From the NCBI RefSeq assembly GCF_014649795.1, contig NZ_BMTS01000002.1, positions 372,001-436,000 of the forward strand: 64,000 nt of DNA. Direction: 5' to 3'. Made by a program: the position numbers and the translations under genes. Source of the stretch: Streptomyces melanogenes (lineage in GTDB: Bacteria; Actinomycetota; Actinomycetes; Streptomycetales; Streptomycetaceae). A model generated the notes under the pieces. That model had not been told where the DNA came from, did no database searches, and saw nothing but the letters and a program-made list of their open reading frames with translations. Of the stretch, positions 27,967 to 38,412 are shown in pieces; the first letter of the stretch is position 1, and the number at the start of each line of letters is the position of its first letter.

Positions 27967-28941
27967 GTGCCCCGAGTGACCCTCACCGATGTGGCCCGCG
28001 CGGCCGAGGTGTCCGTGGCGACCGTCTCCAACGCCCTGAACGGCACCGGCCGGATGGCCGAGCCGACCCGGGCCCGGGTGCGGGCGACCGCCGCCGCGCT
28101 CGGCTACGGTGAGCCCCCGCCGCGTACCCTCGCCCTCGCCGTCACCACGTACGGCACGCTCTCCTGGGACTTCGCGGGCATCCCGTTCTACGCCCGGGCG
28201 ATCAGCGCCGCCACGGCCGCCGCCCACCGGCGCGGCTACGCCCTGGTCGCGCTCCCGGCCGCGCCCGCCGAGTCGCTGTGGCGGACCCTGCCGGTCGCCG
28301 GGGTGGTGCTCCTGGACAGCCCGCCCGACGACCCTGTCGTCCGCATCCTGCGCGCCCGGGGCCTGCCGCTGGTCTTCGACGGCCGCCCGGCCCGGCTCGG
28401 GGTGCGCGAAGCGTGGGTGGACAACGACCACCGGGCCACCACGCACGAGGTCCTGGACCACCTCGCGGCGCGCGGCGCCCGGCGGATCGCGCTGGTCGCG
28501 GGCCCGGGCGAGGAGCACTACACGCGCAGCTGCCGGGCGGCGTACGAGGAGTGGTGCGCGGCGCGCGGCGGCGAACCCAGAGTGGTGCCGCTGGAGTTCG
28601 ACGACCGCGACGGCCGCACCCTGGACGCCCTGCTCGCCGGGCCCGACCGGCCGGACGCGGTGCACGGCCTCTACGACCCGTGCGGCCACCGTGTGCTGGC
28701 CTCGGCGGCGCGCTGCGGGCTGCGGGTGCCGGACGACCTGCTCGTGGTGTGCGCGAGCGAGGATCCGGCGTACGAGACCACCGCCCCGCCCGTCTCCACG
28801 GTGACGCTCGCGCCGCACCGCACGGCCAGGGCCGCCGTGGCCGCCCTCGTGGAGCTGGTCGAGGGCGGCCACGGCGGTTCGGGGCAGACGGTTCCGGCGC
28901 GGCTCACCCCGAGGGCGTCCTCGCTGCGGGCCGTCAACTGA
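27967..28941 (+). CDS. LacI family transcriptional regulator
   Basis: This is a DNA-binding repressor-type regulator of 324 residues. The N-terminal helix-turn-helix is VTLTDVARAAEVSVATVSNALNG, and a periplasmic-binding-protein-like effector domain follows (VVLLDSPPDDP, DNDHRATTHEVLDHLAARGARRIALV). The GTG start has no clear ribosome site, and a TACGCT-like -10 lies only about 8 bases upstream, so the transcript may be leaderless. It is divergent from the amidohydrolase and overlaps the convergent carboxylesterase stop by 8 bases. Confidence 0.92.
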   Translation: MPRVTLTDVARAAEVSVATVSNALNGTGRMAEPTRARVRATAAALGYGEPPPRTLALAVTTYGTLSWDFAGIPFYARAISAATAAAHRRGYALVALPAAPAESLWRTLPVAGVVLLDSPPDDPVVRILRARGLPLVFDGRPARLGVREAWVDNDHRATTHEVLDHLAARGARRIALVAGPGEEHYTRSCRAAYEEWCAARGGEPRVVPLEFDDRDGRTLDALLAGPDRPDAVHGLYDPCGHRVLASAARCGLRVPDDLLVVCASEDPAYETTAPPVSTVTLAPHRTARAAVAALVELVEGGHGGSGQTVPARLTPRASSLRAVN

Positions 28942-30550
28942 GCTGGGGCACCCACGTGTTGTCGTCCCAGAACCTCAACTGACGCGCCTTGGTGGGGTGC
29001 GCCAGGCGTGGTCTGCCCGGCTCGCCCAGGATCAGCGTGCTGGGGCGGTCCGGGGAGAAGACCGGCCACGGTACGGCGCCGGTGTGCGCGAACGCCGCCA
29101 CCGCGTCCATGAAGGCGGCGCTGACCTCCGCCTCGGCCGGGCCGTCGCCGCACGCGCCCACGTTCTCGGCGATCCCGTAGGTGCCGAAGAGGAACGGCGA
29201 GGTGTGCTCGTGCGGGGTGCCGAACCACGGCGGGCGGGCCGGGTGCGCGAACTCCATGAGGTAGCCGGGCGCCGTTCCCGTACGGGCGTGCCGCTCGGCC
29301 AACCGCACGTTCAGATAGCGGAAGAGGCCGTCGCCCCAGACGTCGGTCCACAGCGAGACCGGGTCCAGCGACAGCCCGTCCGCCACGGCCGCCGCCCGGT
29401 ACGCGTCCACGCACCCGTCCACCAGCGAGTCCGGCACCCGCGCCGCGCCCTTGAGCAGCACCCCGCGCACCGACTCCCGCAGCGAGGCGTCGTCGGTGGG
29501 CGCGGGGGTGGGGATCGGGGAGCCGGGGCCGGTGTAGAAGGAGCCTTCGGTACGGGTGTGGACGGAGAGGATCGGCAGTGCGGGGGTGGGGAGTTCGTGG
29601 TCGAAGCCGTGCATCCAGCGGCCGTCGACGACCGGGCCCCGGTACTCGCGTCCGCTGCCCACGCTCCTTCCGCCCGGGCCGCCCCCGAAGACCTGCCACC
29701 AGGCGTCCCGCAGGGCCGTGGCCGGTGCGGCGCGCAGGCCCCGTACGGTCGTGCCGAGCCGGGCGGCCACCTCCTCGTACGCCCGGCGCGCGTCCGGGAC
29801 CGTCAGCGAGGTGGCGGGCTGCCAGACGTGGCAGGCGCTGATCGGGACGATCCGGCGGACCAGGCCGCGCAGTTCGGGCCGCAGCGCGAGCTGCCAGGCG
29901 GAGGCGCCGCCCGCCGAGGTGCCGCTGAGGGTGATGTTGTGCGGGTCGCCGCCGAACGCCTCGGCGTTGTCCCGCACCCAGCGCAGCAGCGCGGCCTGGT
30001 CCTGGAGGCCCCAGTTGGCGCAGTCGCCGGTCGCCTCGTCGGTCAGGTCCTCGTGGTAGCCGAAACCGAACGGCCCCAGGCGGTAGTTGAAGGTGACGAC
30101 GACGAGGTCGCCGCGGACCGCGAGGCGGGCCCCGTCGTACGTCGGCAGGCTGCCCGCGCCCACCTGCCAGCCGCCGCCGTGGATGTAGACGAGGACCGGG
30201 CGCCGCCCGTGCAGGGCGGGCGTCCAGACGTTGGCGTAGAGGCCGTCCTCGCTGCTGGCCGGGTCGATGGTCTGGAGGAACGCCGGGGCGAACCGGGTCG
30301 CGTCCCGCACCTCCCGCCAGGGCCGGGGCGGGCGCGGCGAGGCGAACCGGAGCTCGCCCAGCGGCGGCCGGGCGTAGGGCACGCCCCGGAAGGCCAGGAC
30401 GCCGCCGGTGCGGGCCCCGGCCACCGGCCCGGCGGTGGTGCGGGCCACCGCCGGGCCGGAGGGGGTGGCGACGGCCGGTGCCGCGTGGGCCACGGCCGCC
30501 GCGGCCGAGGCGGCGAGCACCGCCCGGCGCCCCATCGCGGGTGCGGGCAT
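28934..30550 (-). CDS. Carboxylesterase type B with Tat-like signal, last gene of nsp-like operon
   Basis: This alpha/beta-hydrolase of 538 residues has the type-B esterase layout: FRGVPYARPPLGELRF, the oxyanion loop YIHGGGW, the nucleophile in SGTSAGGAS, an acidic residue region, and the late HEHTSPFLFG histidine region. The N-terminus MGRRAVLAASAAAAVAHAAPAVA looks exported. Its ATG lies one base after the amidotransferase stop, so the two are very likely co-translated. It may hydrolyse or form an ester or amide of the aminohydroxybenzoate product, or act in export-linked activation; this is inference. Confidence 0.85.
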   Translation of the reverse strand: MPAPAMGRRAVLAASAAAAVAHAAPAVATPSGPAVARTTAGPVAGARTGGVLAFRGVPYARPPLGELRFASPRPPRPWREVRDATRFAPAFLQTIDPASSEDGLYANVWTPALHGRRPVLVYIHGGGWQVGAGSLPTYDGARLAVRGDLVVVTFNYRLGPFGFGYHEDLTDEATGDCANWGLQDQAALLRWVRDNAEAFGGDPHNITLSGTSAGGASAWQLALRPELRGLVRRIVPISACHVWQPATSLTVPDARRAYEEVAARLGTTVRGLRAAPATALRDAWWQVFGGGPGGRSVGSGREYRGPVVDGRWMHGFDHELPTPALPILSVHTRTEGSFYTGPGSPIPTPAPTDDASLRESVRGVLLKGAARVPDSLVDGCVDAYRAAAVADGLSLDPVSLWTDVWGDGLFRYLNVRLAERHARTGTAPGYLMEFAHPARPPWFGTPHEHTSPFLFGTYGIAENVGACGDGPAEAEVSAAFMDAVAAFAHTGAVPWPVFSPDRPSTLILGEPGRPRLAHPTKARQLRFWDDNTWVPQLS

Positions 30551-30551
30551 C

Positions 30552-32414
30552 TCAGCCCGCCTCGGGCACGAAGCGGATGCCGTAGCCGCGGATCCACGCG
30601 TCCAGGTCGATCAGCCGCTCCATGACCGCGCGCCCGCTGTAGGGCCCGCCGATCGAGTACGAGCCCACCGGACGATCCAGCAGGCGCCGCAGCCCCTTCG
30701 GGTCGACCAGGTCGAGGACGGGGGAGTCGCCCGAGGCCAGGGCCGTGATGCGGTCGCGCAGGGAGAGTTCGTACTGGACGTCCTGGGTGGACGGGTACGG
30801 GCTCTTCTTGCGCTCCACGATCGAGCGCGGCAGCACGTCCTGGGTGGCGGCGCGCAGCAGGCTCTTCTCGCGGCCGTCGAACGTCTTCATCGCCCACGGG
30901 GTGTTGAAGACGTACTCGACCAGGCGGTGGTCGCAGAACGGGACGCGGACCTCCAGGCCCACCGCCATGCTGATCCGGTCCTTGCGGTCGAGCAGGAAGT
31001 TGACGAAGCGCGTCAGGTGCAGATGGCTGATCTCGCGCATCCGCGCTTCCTGCGGGCTCTCGCCCGGCAGGGCGGGGACGTCCGCGACCGCCTCCTTGTA
31101 GCGCTGGTCGATGTAGGCGCCGAGGTCGAGCCGGTCCCACAGGCCCGTGGTGCGCAGGGCGTCCTGGCCGCCGGCCCTGCGGTAGGGCAGGTGCCAGGGG
31201 AAGGTGGCCGAGGAGACCGCCTCCGGGTCGTGGAAGTGGCTGTAGCCGCCGAAGAGTTCGTCGGCTGACTCGCCGGACAGGGCGACCGTGGAGCGGGCCC
31301 GTACCGCCTGGAAGAGCAGGTACAGCGAGTACTCCATGTCACCGGTGACGGTGGGCAGGTCGAGCGCCCGCAGGACCGCGCCGCGTACCTCGGGCGTCAG
31401 CAGCTGCGCGTTGTCGAGGACGATGTCCTCGTGGTCCGTGCCGATGTGGGCGACGGCCTCCTTCACGAAGGGCGCGTCCGGCGCCTCCCACACCGCGTTG
31501 GCCTCGAACCGCTCGGCGTGGCCGGTGAAGTCGACGGAGAAGGTGCGGATGCGTTCGCCGCGGCCCTCCTCGGCGAGCGCCCGGGCGGCCAGCGCGGTGA
31601 CCGCGCTGGAGTCCAGGCCGCCGGAGAGCAGCGAGCACAGCGGCACGTCGGAGACGAGCTGGCGGCGCACGGTGTCGTCGAGGATCTCGCGGACCGTGCC
31701 GACGGTGGTGTCCAGGTCGTCGGTGTGCGGCCGGGACTCCAGCTGCCAGTAGCGCGTCTTGCGCAGCCCGCGCCGCGAGAGGCGGACCATGCTGCCGGGC
31801 CGCACCTCGTACATCCCCCGGAACACGGCGTTCTCGGGCGTCATCGTCAGGCCGAACACCTCGCGCAGGCCCTCGGCGTCGACGACCGGCTCGGCCAGCG
31901 GGTGGGCGAGGATCGCCTTGGGCTCGGAGCCGAAGAGCACCCCGTCCTCGGTGGGGTAGTACAGGAGCGGCTTGACGCCCATCCGGTCGCGCACCAGGAG
32001 CAGTTCCTCGGTACGGGTGTCCCAGATGGCGAACGCGAACATGCCGTTGAGCCGCTCCACGAAGGCGTCGCCCCACTCCAGGTACGCCTGGAGCACCACC
32101 TCGGTGTCGCTGTTGGTGCGGAACCGGTGGCCCCGGGCGCTCAACTCGGCCCGCAGCTCACGGTAGTTGTAGACCTCGCCGCTGTAGGTGGTGACCGCCT
32201 CGGGGGCGACGCCGAACCCGGCGGACATCGGCTGCTTGCCGCCCTCGATGTCGATGACGGCGAGGCGCCGGTGGCCGAGCGCCACGTGCCGGCCGGTCCA
32301 CACGCCGCCCGCGTCGGGTCCCCGGCAGACCATGGTGGCGGTCATGGCCCGGGCGCTGTCCTCGTGCCGCGTCACGTCGTGGCCGTAACCGACCCAGCCC
32401 GCTATACCGCACAT
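30552..32414 (-). CDS. Asparagine-synthetase-like amidotransferase (NspN-like)
   Basis: This glutamine-dependent ligase has 620 residues. The class II glutaminase domain starts at Cys2 (MCGIAGWVG), with RGPD, GHRRLAV and SGEVYNY. The synthetase domain has the PP-loop LLSGGLDSSAV and SGESADELFGGY. In the 4-hydroxy-3-nitrosobenzamide pathway of S. murayamaensis, as I recall it, an AsnB-like enzyme amidates 3-amino-4-hydroxybenzoate. Position after the aminophenol oxidase supports that role here. The ATG at 32414 follows GAGGGGGG and lies 19 bp after the oxidase stop. A generic asparagine synthetase is the alternative. Confidence 0.88.
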   Translation of the reverse strand: MCGIAGWVGYGHDVTRHEDSARAMTATMVCRGPDAGGVWTGRHVALGHRRLAVIDIEGGKQPMSAGFGVAPEAVTTYSGEVYNYRELRAELSARGHRFRTNSDTEVVLQAYLEWGDAFVERLNGMFAFAIWDTRTEELLLVRDRMGVKPLLYYPTEDGVLFGSEPKAILAHPLAEPVVDAEGLREVFGLTMTPENAVFRGMYEVRPGSMVRLSRRGLRKTRYWQLESRPHTDDLDTTVGTVREILDDTVRRQLVSDVPLCSLLSGGLDSSAVTALAARALAEEGRGERIRTFSVDFTGHAERFEANAVWEAPDAPFVKEAVAHIGTDHEDIVLDNAQLLTPEVRGAVLRALDLPTVTGDMEYSLYLLFQAVRARSTVALSGESADELFGGYSHFHDPEAVSSATFPWHLPYRRAGGQDALRTTGLWDRLDLGAYIDQRYKEAVADVPALPGESPQEARMREISHLHLTRFVNFLLDRKDRISMAVGLEVRVPFCDHRLVEYVFNTPWAMKTFDGREKSLLRAATQDVLPRSIVERKKSPYPSTQDVQYELSLRDRITALASGDSPVLDLVDPKGLRRLLDRPVGSYSIGGPYSGRAVMERLIDLDAWIRGYGIRFVPEAG

Positions 32415-32433
32415 GTCTCAGACCCCCCTCTCG

Positions 32434-33754
<1,321 letters not shown>

Positions 33755-33785
33755 GGGGGGACCTTTCTGTGGGTGGTGGGGGCGG

Positions 33786-33813
33786 GGGCGCGACACCCGG
33801 GGGTGTCGCGCCC
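33786..33813 (-). terminator. Strong 13-bp hairpin in nspH-nspE gap
   Basis: Perfect 13-base arms (33786-33798 and 33801-33813) with a 2-base loop lie inside the operon, between the NspH-like cyclase and copper chaperone genes. It could be a partial terminator or an mRNA-processing or stability element that sets relative levels. Confidence 0.5.
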
Positions 33814-33839
33814 TGGACACTGCGGTACTGGGCGCCCCA

Positions 33840-33887
33840 TAGGGGCGCGGGGAACTGCGCGACCAGTTGGGGACGGCCCGCAGCCGA
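33840..33887. repeat. Copy of dispersed GC-rich element core
   Basis: The core AGGGGCGCGGGGAACTGCGC begins at 33841, followed by GACCAGTTGGGGACGGCCCG and the CAGCCGA block. It matches the inner module at 11858 in the same orientation and lies in the only large gap (152 bp) of the nsp-like operon. Confidence 0.75.
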
Positions 33888-33906
33888 AAGACGACGCAGG
33901 ACCCGG

Positions 33907-35013
33907 CTACTTCTCCAGGCAGAACTCGTCGATCGGGTAACCCACATGCCGGTCCTCGCTCGGCAGGAACCCGAGCACCTTGTCCCCCGGCTTCAGCTCG
34001 GTGCTGTTGAGGACGACGCCACCGGGGCCGAGGACCCGCACGTGCCAGTCGTCCTGAAGGATCAGATTCACGTGCTGCCCGTTCGGCGCCACCGCGTCGA
34101 TGGAGATCAGCGGCCGGGACTCGATCTTCACGCGCCCGACCGTGACGAGCCGCGTCTGCCCCTTGATGTCCACGGCCAGCACCTTGCTGCCCGCCTTCAG
34201 CTCGCTGAGGTAGTTGGTCCGCTCGTCCTTGGACAGCGTGTACGAGTGGATCGCCCCCGCGTTGACGCGGAACGGCCGGGTCGGCATGTACGGCAGCGGG
34301 TGCGTCTCGCTGACGCACAGGATCATGCCCTTGGAGTGCGAGCCGACCAGGATGCCCTCGTCCTCGCGGAAGTACGTGCAGGTGTCGACGCAGGCCCGCT
34401 CGCCCATCCCGATGTGCTCGGTCTGGCGCACCTCCAGCTCGACCAGGTTGAGGTTGGGTACCTCGGCGGTGGCGGCGGCCTTCAGGTGCGCGGCGTCGCC
34501 GACGGCCTTGGGCGCCATCATCACGCCGTCCGAGCCGTGCTCCAGGACGCCGAAGATGATCTCGGCCTCCTCCACGTCCTGGGCGACCGTGATCATGCTG
34601 CCGGTGGACCGGGCGGCCGCCGCGATCACGATCTCCAGCGGGATCTTGGTGGGGTCGCGGAAGAGCAGCACGCTCCACTTCTCGGTGCGCGCGGACTCGC
34701 AGGCGTCCTCGAGGGTGGGCGCGTCGATGATCTCCACGAAGCGCCCGAACTCCACCTCCGGGTGCTTGATGGCGAGTTCGGCCGGGGTGATGCCGTGCCG
34801 GGCCGGTTCCACGATGACCACGGACGCGTCGCCGAACGACTCCGGCAGCGGCTTGCCCTGCGGGAAGAGGACCTTGGTGATGGTGGGCGGCAGGTCGGCA
34901 AGGTCGGCGGGGTCGTCCGCGACGACGCCCTCCAGCCGGTAGTGCAGGGCCTCCTGGAGGATGGCCTCCTTGGCCTCGCCGAGCGAACGGGCGTCGAGCC
35001 AGCTGAGCTTCAT
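33907..35013 (-). CDS. 3-amino-4-hydroxybenzoate synthase (GriH/NspH type)
   Basis: This enzyme cyclises the C7 intermediate made by the adjacent aldolase to 3-amino-4-hydroxybenzoate. The 368-residue protein resembles archaeal-type dehydroquinate synthase II: MKLSWLDAR start, IPLEIVIAAAA, the central DGVMMAPKAV, VDTCTYFREDEGILVGSHSKG, and AGAIHSYTLSKDERTNYLSELKAG. The ATG at 35013 has AGAGGAG nine bases upstream and lies 14 bp after the aldolase stop. The pairing with a GriI-type aldolase, and not with shikimate genes, decides the assignment. Confidence 0.93.
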   Translation of the reverse strand: MKLSWLDARSLGEAKEAILQEALHYRLEGVVADDPADLADLPPTITKVLFPQGKPLPESFGDASVVIVEPARHGITPAELAIKHPEVEFGRFVEIIDAPTLEDACESARTEKWSVLLFRDPTKIPLEIVIAAAARSTGSMITVAQDVEEAEIIFGVLEHGSDGVMMAPKAVGDAAHLKAAATAEVPNLNLVELEVRQTEHIGMGERACVDTCTYFREDEGILVGSHSKGMILCVSETHPLPYMPTRPFRVNAGAIHSYTLSKDERTNYLSELKAGSKVLAVDIKGQTRLVTVGRVKIESRPLISIDAVAPNGQHVNLILQDDWHVRVLGPGGVVLNSTELKPGDKVLGFLPSEDRHVGYPIDEFCLEK

Positions 35014-35027
35014 GGGGAGAACTCCTC

Positions 35028-35867
35028 TTAAGAGACGGTGGTCAGCGGTACGGCGAGAGCCTCGGGAGCCGCGCTGGGCGCGGACAGGTCGTGCGGTACG
35101 GGGTGGATCAGCCGGGCGACCTTGGCGGCCATGGCCCCGGGGTCCGGTGCGAGGAAGACGTTGCGGCCCATCGCCACGCCGCTGGCGCCGCCGCGCAGCG
35201 CCTCGTCGACGTAGGCGAGCACCCGGGTCTCGTCGGGCTCGCGGGGGCCGCCGACGACGACCAGGGGGACGGGGGACGCGGAGGTGATGTCGCGCATCTC
35301 GGCGATGGACTCGGCGCAGACGGTCTTGACGATGTCCGCGCCCAGGTCGGCGGCGAGCGAGGCCGCGTGGGCGATCAGCGCCGGGTCGCGCGGGTTGGTG
35401 ATCTTCGGGCCGCGCGGGTACATCATGGCGAGCAGCGGCACGTTCCACCGGTCGCAGGCGTCCGCCACGGCGGCCATGTCCGCGATTTGCTGCCGCTCCT
35501 GGGTGGAGCCGAGGTTGACGTGCACGCTGACCGCGTCGGCGCCCAGCCGCAGGCACTCCTCGACGTTGGCGACGAGGTACTTGTCGTTGGGGTCGGGGGC
35601 GTGCACGGTGCTGGCGCTCAGGTGCACGATCAGCGAGGTGCGGGCGAACCGGGCGGAGTCGACGTACCGCAGGCTGCCCTTGTGCAGGACCACCGCGTCC
35701 ACGCCGTTGTCGGCCAGCTGCCCGACCAGGTGGTCGAGGCGGTTGCCGCCGGTCAGCGGGCCGTCGGTGACCGAATGGTCCAGCGGGACGATCAGCAGCC
35801 GGTCGCCGCCGTGGCGGTGGATGCGCCGCAGCCGTAACTGGCGTGCGAACGAATGGTGCAACATCAT
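35028..35867 (-). CDS. 2-amino-4,5-dihydroxy-6-oxo-7-(phosphooxy)heptanoate synthase (GriI/NspI type)
   Basis: This class I aldolase condenses aspartate semialdehyde with dihydroxyacetone phosphate to the C7 amino sugar acid that is the precursor of 3-amino-4-hydroxybenzoate. The 279-residue FbaB/DhnA-like barrel has IVPLDHSVTDGP, LLAMMYPRGP, the Schiff-base lysine region GADIVKTVCAES, and VVVGGPREPDE. Two ATGs (35867, 35864) follow GGAGG; the first is used. It is 19 bp after the aspartokinase stop, consistent with one transcript feeding the same pathway. Confidence 0.94.
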   Translation of the reverse strand: MMLHHSFARQLRLRRIHRHGGDRLLIVPLDHSVTDGPLTGGNRLDHLVGQLADNGVDAVVLHKGSLRYVDSARFARTSLIVHLSASTVHAPDPNDKYLVANVEECLRLGADAVSVHVNLGSTQERQQIADMAAVADACDRWNVPLLAMMYPRGPKITNPRDPALIAHAASLAADLGADIVKTVCAESIAEMRDITSASPVPLVVVGGPREPDETRVLAYVDEALRGGASGVAMGRNVFLAPDPGAMAAKVARLIHPVPHDLSAPSAAPEALAVPLTTVS

Positions 35868-35886
35868 CGGAACCTCCTCTGTCGGA

Positions 35887-37203
35887 TCAGGCGGGCACGG
35901 GCGCGGTGAAGCCCGACCCGGCGTTGAGTGCGGCGAGACCGAACTCGTCGTGCAGGACCCGGGCGGCCCGGACCGCGTCGTCGTCCGGGACGGTCACCGA
36001 GATCCGCATCTGCGAGGTGGAGACGGAACTGGGCGCGATGGCCGCGGACTTGAGGCAGCGCAGCATCCGGGCGGTGCTGTCGGGGCGGCTGAGCAGTCCC
36101 GTACCGACCAGGGAGAGCTTGGTGATCCCCTCGTCGGACTCCATGGGCCGGCCCGGCGGCCCGGGGCGCCGGGCCAGGTAGTCGCGCAGCGGCTGTACGT
36201 CGTCGGTGTGCAGGGTGATGCCGATGTTCACGCCCGTGCTCTCGTCGGAGAGCGCCGCCATGTCGACGGAGAGGGACTCGCGGGCGAGGAAGGCGAAGAC
36301 GTCGGTGGCGGCGTCCGCGTCGCCCGCGCCGAAGCGCAGGGTCACCCGGGCCACGTCCGCGTCGAGGACCACTCCGGTGACGGTCGTCGGTGATTCGAGC
36401 ATGTCGGCTTTCGTCTCCTCCCTGGCGGCGATCACGGTCCCGGGGCCGGGCCGTGCGGAGTGCTTGACGTGGATGTCGACGTGGCGCAGCGCCGCCAGCT
36501 CCACGGCCCGGGCGTGCATGACCTTGGCGCCGGCGAACGACATCTCGGCCATCACGTCGACGTCGACGACCGGCAGCACCGAGGCGGTGGGCAGCAGCCG
36601 GGGGTCGGCGGTGAACACGCCGTCGACGTCGGTGTAGATCTCGCAGTGGGCGGCGCCGAGTTCGGCGGCCACGGCCACCGCCGTGGTGTCCGATCCGCCG
36701 CGCCCCAGGGTGATCACGTCCCGGCGGGCGGTCAGCCCCTGGAACCCGGCGACCACCGCGACCGCGCCCTGGGCGAGGACCTCGCCGATGGCCTCGGTGT
36801 CGACGGCGACGATCACGCCCCGGCCGTGCGCGCCGGTCGCCAGGATGCCGGTCTGGGCGCCGACCAGGGACACCGCCCGCACCCCGGTGCGGTGCAGGGC
36901 CATGGCGAGCAGCGCGGCGGACGCGCTCTCGCCGGTCGCGAGCAGCTGGTCGGTCTCCCGGCCCGCCGGGGGCGCCCCGACGGACTCCGTCAGCTGGAGC
37001 AGCCGGTCGGTGGTGTTGCCCCGGGCCGAGACCACGACGACCACGTCGCGGCCGGCGCGGCGGGCGGCCGCGACCCGCTGCGCCACGGCGCGTACCTGCT
37101 TGAGCGTGGCGAGCGAGCTCCCGCCGTACTTGTGCACCACGGGCCCGCGCCGGTCGGGGCGTTCGGCGTGCGAGGGGTCACCTCCGCCGTTCGAGAGAGC
37201 CAT
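35887..37203 (-). CDS. Pathway-associated aspartokinase
   Basis: The enzyme phosphorylates aspartate, the first step towards aspartate semialdehyde. The 438-residue protein has the kinase signature VVHKYGGSSLATLKQV, GRGGSDTTAVAVAAELGA and EIYTDVDGVFTADPR, followed by two C-terminal ACT-type segments (residues about 290-438). As the first gene of the aldolase operon it is probably a dedicated, possibly feedback-insensitive copy that raises precursor supply; insensitivity is inference. Related nsp and gri-type clusters carry similar genes. The ATG at 37203 follows GGAAAGGA. Confidence 0.92.
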   Translation of the reverse strand: MALSNGGGDPSHAERPDRRGPVVHKYGGSSLATLKQVRAVAQRVAAARRAGRDVVVVVSARGNTTDRLLQLTESVGAPPAGRETDQLLATGESASAALLAMALHRTGVRAVSLVGAQTGILATGAHGRGVIVAVDTEAIGEVLAQGAVAVVAGFQGLTARRDVITLGRGGSDTTAVAVAAELGAAHCEIYTDVDGVFTADPRLLPTASVLPVVDVDVMAEMSFAGAKVMHARAVELAALRHVDIHVKHSARPGPGTVIAAREETKADMLESPTTVTGVVLDADVARVTLRFGAGDADAATDVFAFLARESLSVDMAALSDESTGVNIGITLHTDDVQPLRDYLARRPGPPGRPMESDEGITKLSLVGTGLLSRPDSTARMLRCLKSAAIAPSSVSTSQMRISVTVPDDDAVRAARVLHDEFGLAALNAGSGFTAPVPA

Positions 37204-37355
37204 GAAGCAGTCCTTTCCTGCGGCTTCGGCGAGGCCGTTTCCCGGGTCCCCGTACTTCCCGTCCGGCCCCACCGGCGGTGACGCTCCCCGAGCTGCGTAT
37301 CGGCCAGGTTTCACGCGGATATCGCGGAGCCGCGCGCGGCGATACCGGACGCGAA

Positions 37356-37382
37356 ATGCCCCGTGCCGAGGGCACGGGGCAT
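37356..37382 (-). terminator. Terminator hairpin between SARP gene and aspartokinase operon
   Basis: A perfect 12-base inverted repeat (ATGCCCCGTGCC, 3-base loop) lies 40 bases past the SARP stop. It separates the SARP transcript from the aspartokinase-led operon, whose promoter should lie in 37204-37355. A weaker TATCGC/GCGATA pair (37320-37344) there may be a regulator site. Confidence 0.75.
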
Positions 37383-37422
37383 CGGGGAAATCGCTGGTGG
37401 GGACTGCGCCCACCGGATTTCG

Positions 37423-38370
37423 TCAGAGTTTCAACGTTGCCTGGAGGCGGAGATTGGCCTGCTGCAAACTGGTCAGCCGGGTGCGCATGGCCAGCGTGTG
37501 GTCGGTCCAGGACGTCTTCACGGCGCGGTGCGCGGGCTGCCGGATCAGCGAGCCGACGGGGGCCGGGCCCTCCTGCGCCGGGGCGGGCCGGCTGGGCGTC
37601 TCCAGGGACGGGTCCTCGGCCAGGATGGCCCGCTCCAGGGTGCGCAGCGACTCACCGGGGTCGATGCCGAGCTCCGCCGACAGGAGCGTGCGGGTCTCGC
37701 GGAACTGCCGCAGCGCGTCGGCCTGGCGCCCCGAGCGATACAGGGCGAGCATCAGCTGGGCGCACATCTGCTCGCGGTACGGGTTCTCGGCGACCTGCCG
37801 GTACAGCTCCCCGACGACCTTGCGGTGCCGTCCCATCTGGAGCTCCAGGTCGACGCACTCCTCCAGTACGGAGAGCTGCTCCTCGCGCAGCATGGTGGCG
37901 GCCTGGCGCAGCACCCTGCTCTCCAGGCCCGCCGCCACCGGGCCCTTCCACTGCGCCAGTGCCGAGCGGAACAGGTCCACCGCCTGCTCGGGCTGCTTGT
38001 CGCGGGCCGCCCGGCGCCCGAGGGCGGCCAGGTGCTCGAAGCGGGCCAGGTCGAGCGCGGTGCTGGGCAGCCGGATGCGGTACCCGGCGGGGTGCGTCTC
38101 GATGAGGTCGCCGACGCCCGCGCCGACGAACTGGCGGCGGATCGCGGAGACGCAGATCCGCACCTGCCCCTTGGCGGAGGCGGGCGGGGTGTCCTCCCAG
38201 ATGGCCTCCAGGAGCCGTTCGATCGGTACGACGTGCTCGGCTTCCAGTAAGAGCGTGGCGAGCAGTGCCTGCTGCCTAAATCCGCCCAGGCGGACCTTCC
38301 GGCCCGCGCATTCCACTTCAAGTGGGCCGAGTATTCGGAAAGTGAATGCTTGGTTTCCCGCTGACTGCAT
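37423..38370 (-). CDS. SARP family transcriptional activator
   Basis: This is a Streptomyces antibiotic regulatory protein of 315 residues. It has an N-terminal winged-helix DNA-binding domain (FRILGPLEVE, GGFRQQALLATLLLEAEHVV, SAIRRQFV) and a C-terminal activation domain (DLARFEHL, LEECVDLELQMGRHRKVVGEL, LYRSGRQADALRQFRETR). The ATG at 38370 follows GGGGAGGG. In the related gri cluster a SARP switches on the aminohydroxybenzoate genes. Here it directly precedes the aspartokinase operon on the same strand, so it is the likely cluster activator. Confidence 0.93.
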   Translation of the reverse strand: MQSAGNQAFTFRILGPLEVECAGRKVRLGGFRQQALLATLLLEAEHVVPIERLLEAIWEDTPPASAKGQVRICVSAIRRQFVGAGVGDLIETHPAGYRIRLPSTALDLARFEHLAALGRRAARDKQPEQAVDLFRSALAQWKGPVAAGLESRVLRQAATMLREEQLSVLEECVDLELQMGRHRKVVGELYRQVAENPYREQMCAQLMLALYRSGRQADALRQFRETRTLLSAELGIDPGESLRTLERAILAEDPSLETPSRPAPAQEGPAPVGSLIRQPAHRAVKTSWTDHTLAMRTRLTSLQQANLRLQATLKL

Positions 38371-38412
38371 TGGCTGAGCCCTCCCCAAGTCGGCGTTCTA
38401 GCAAGACATTTC

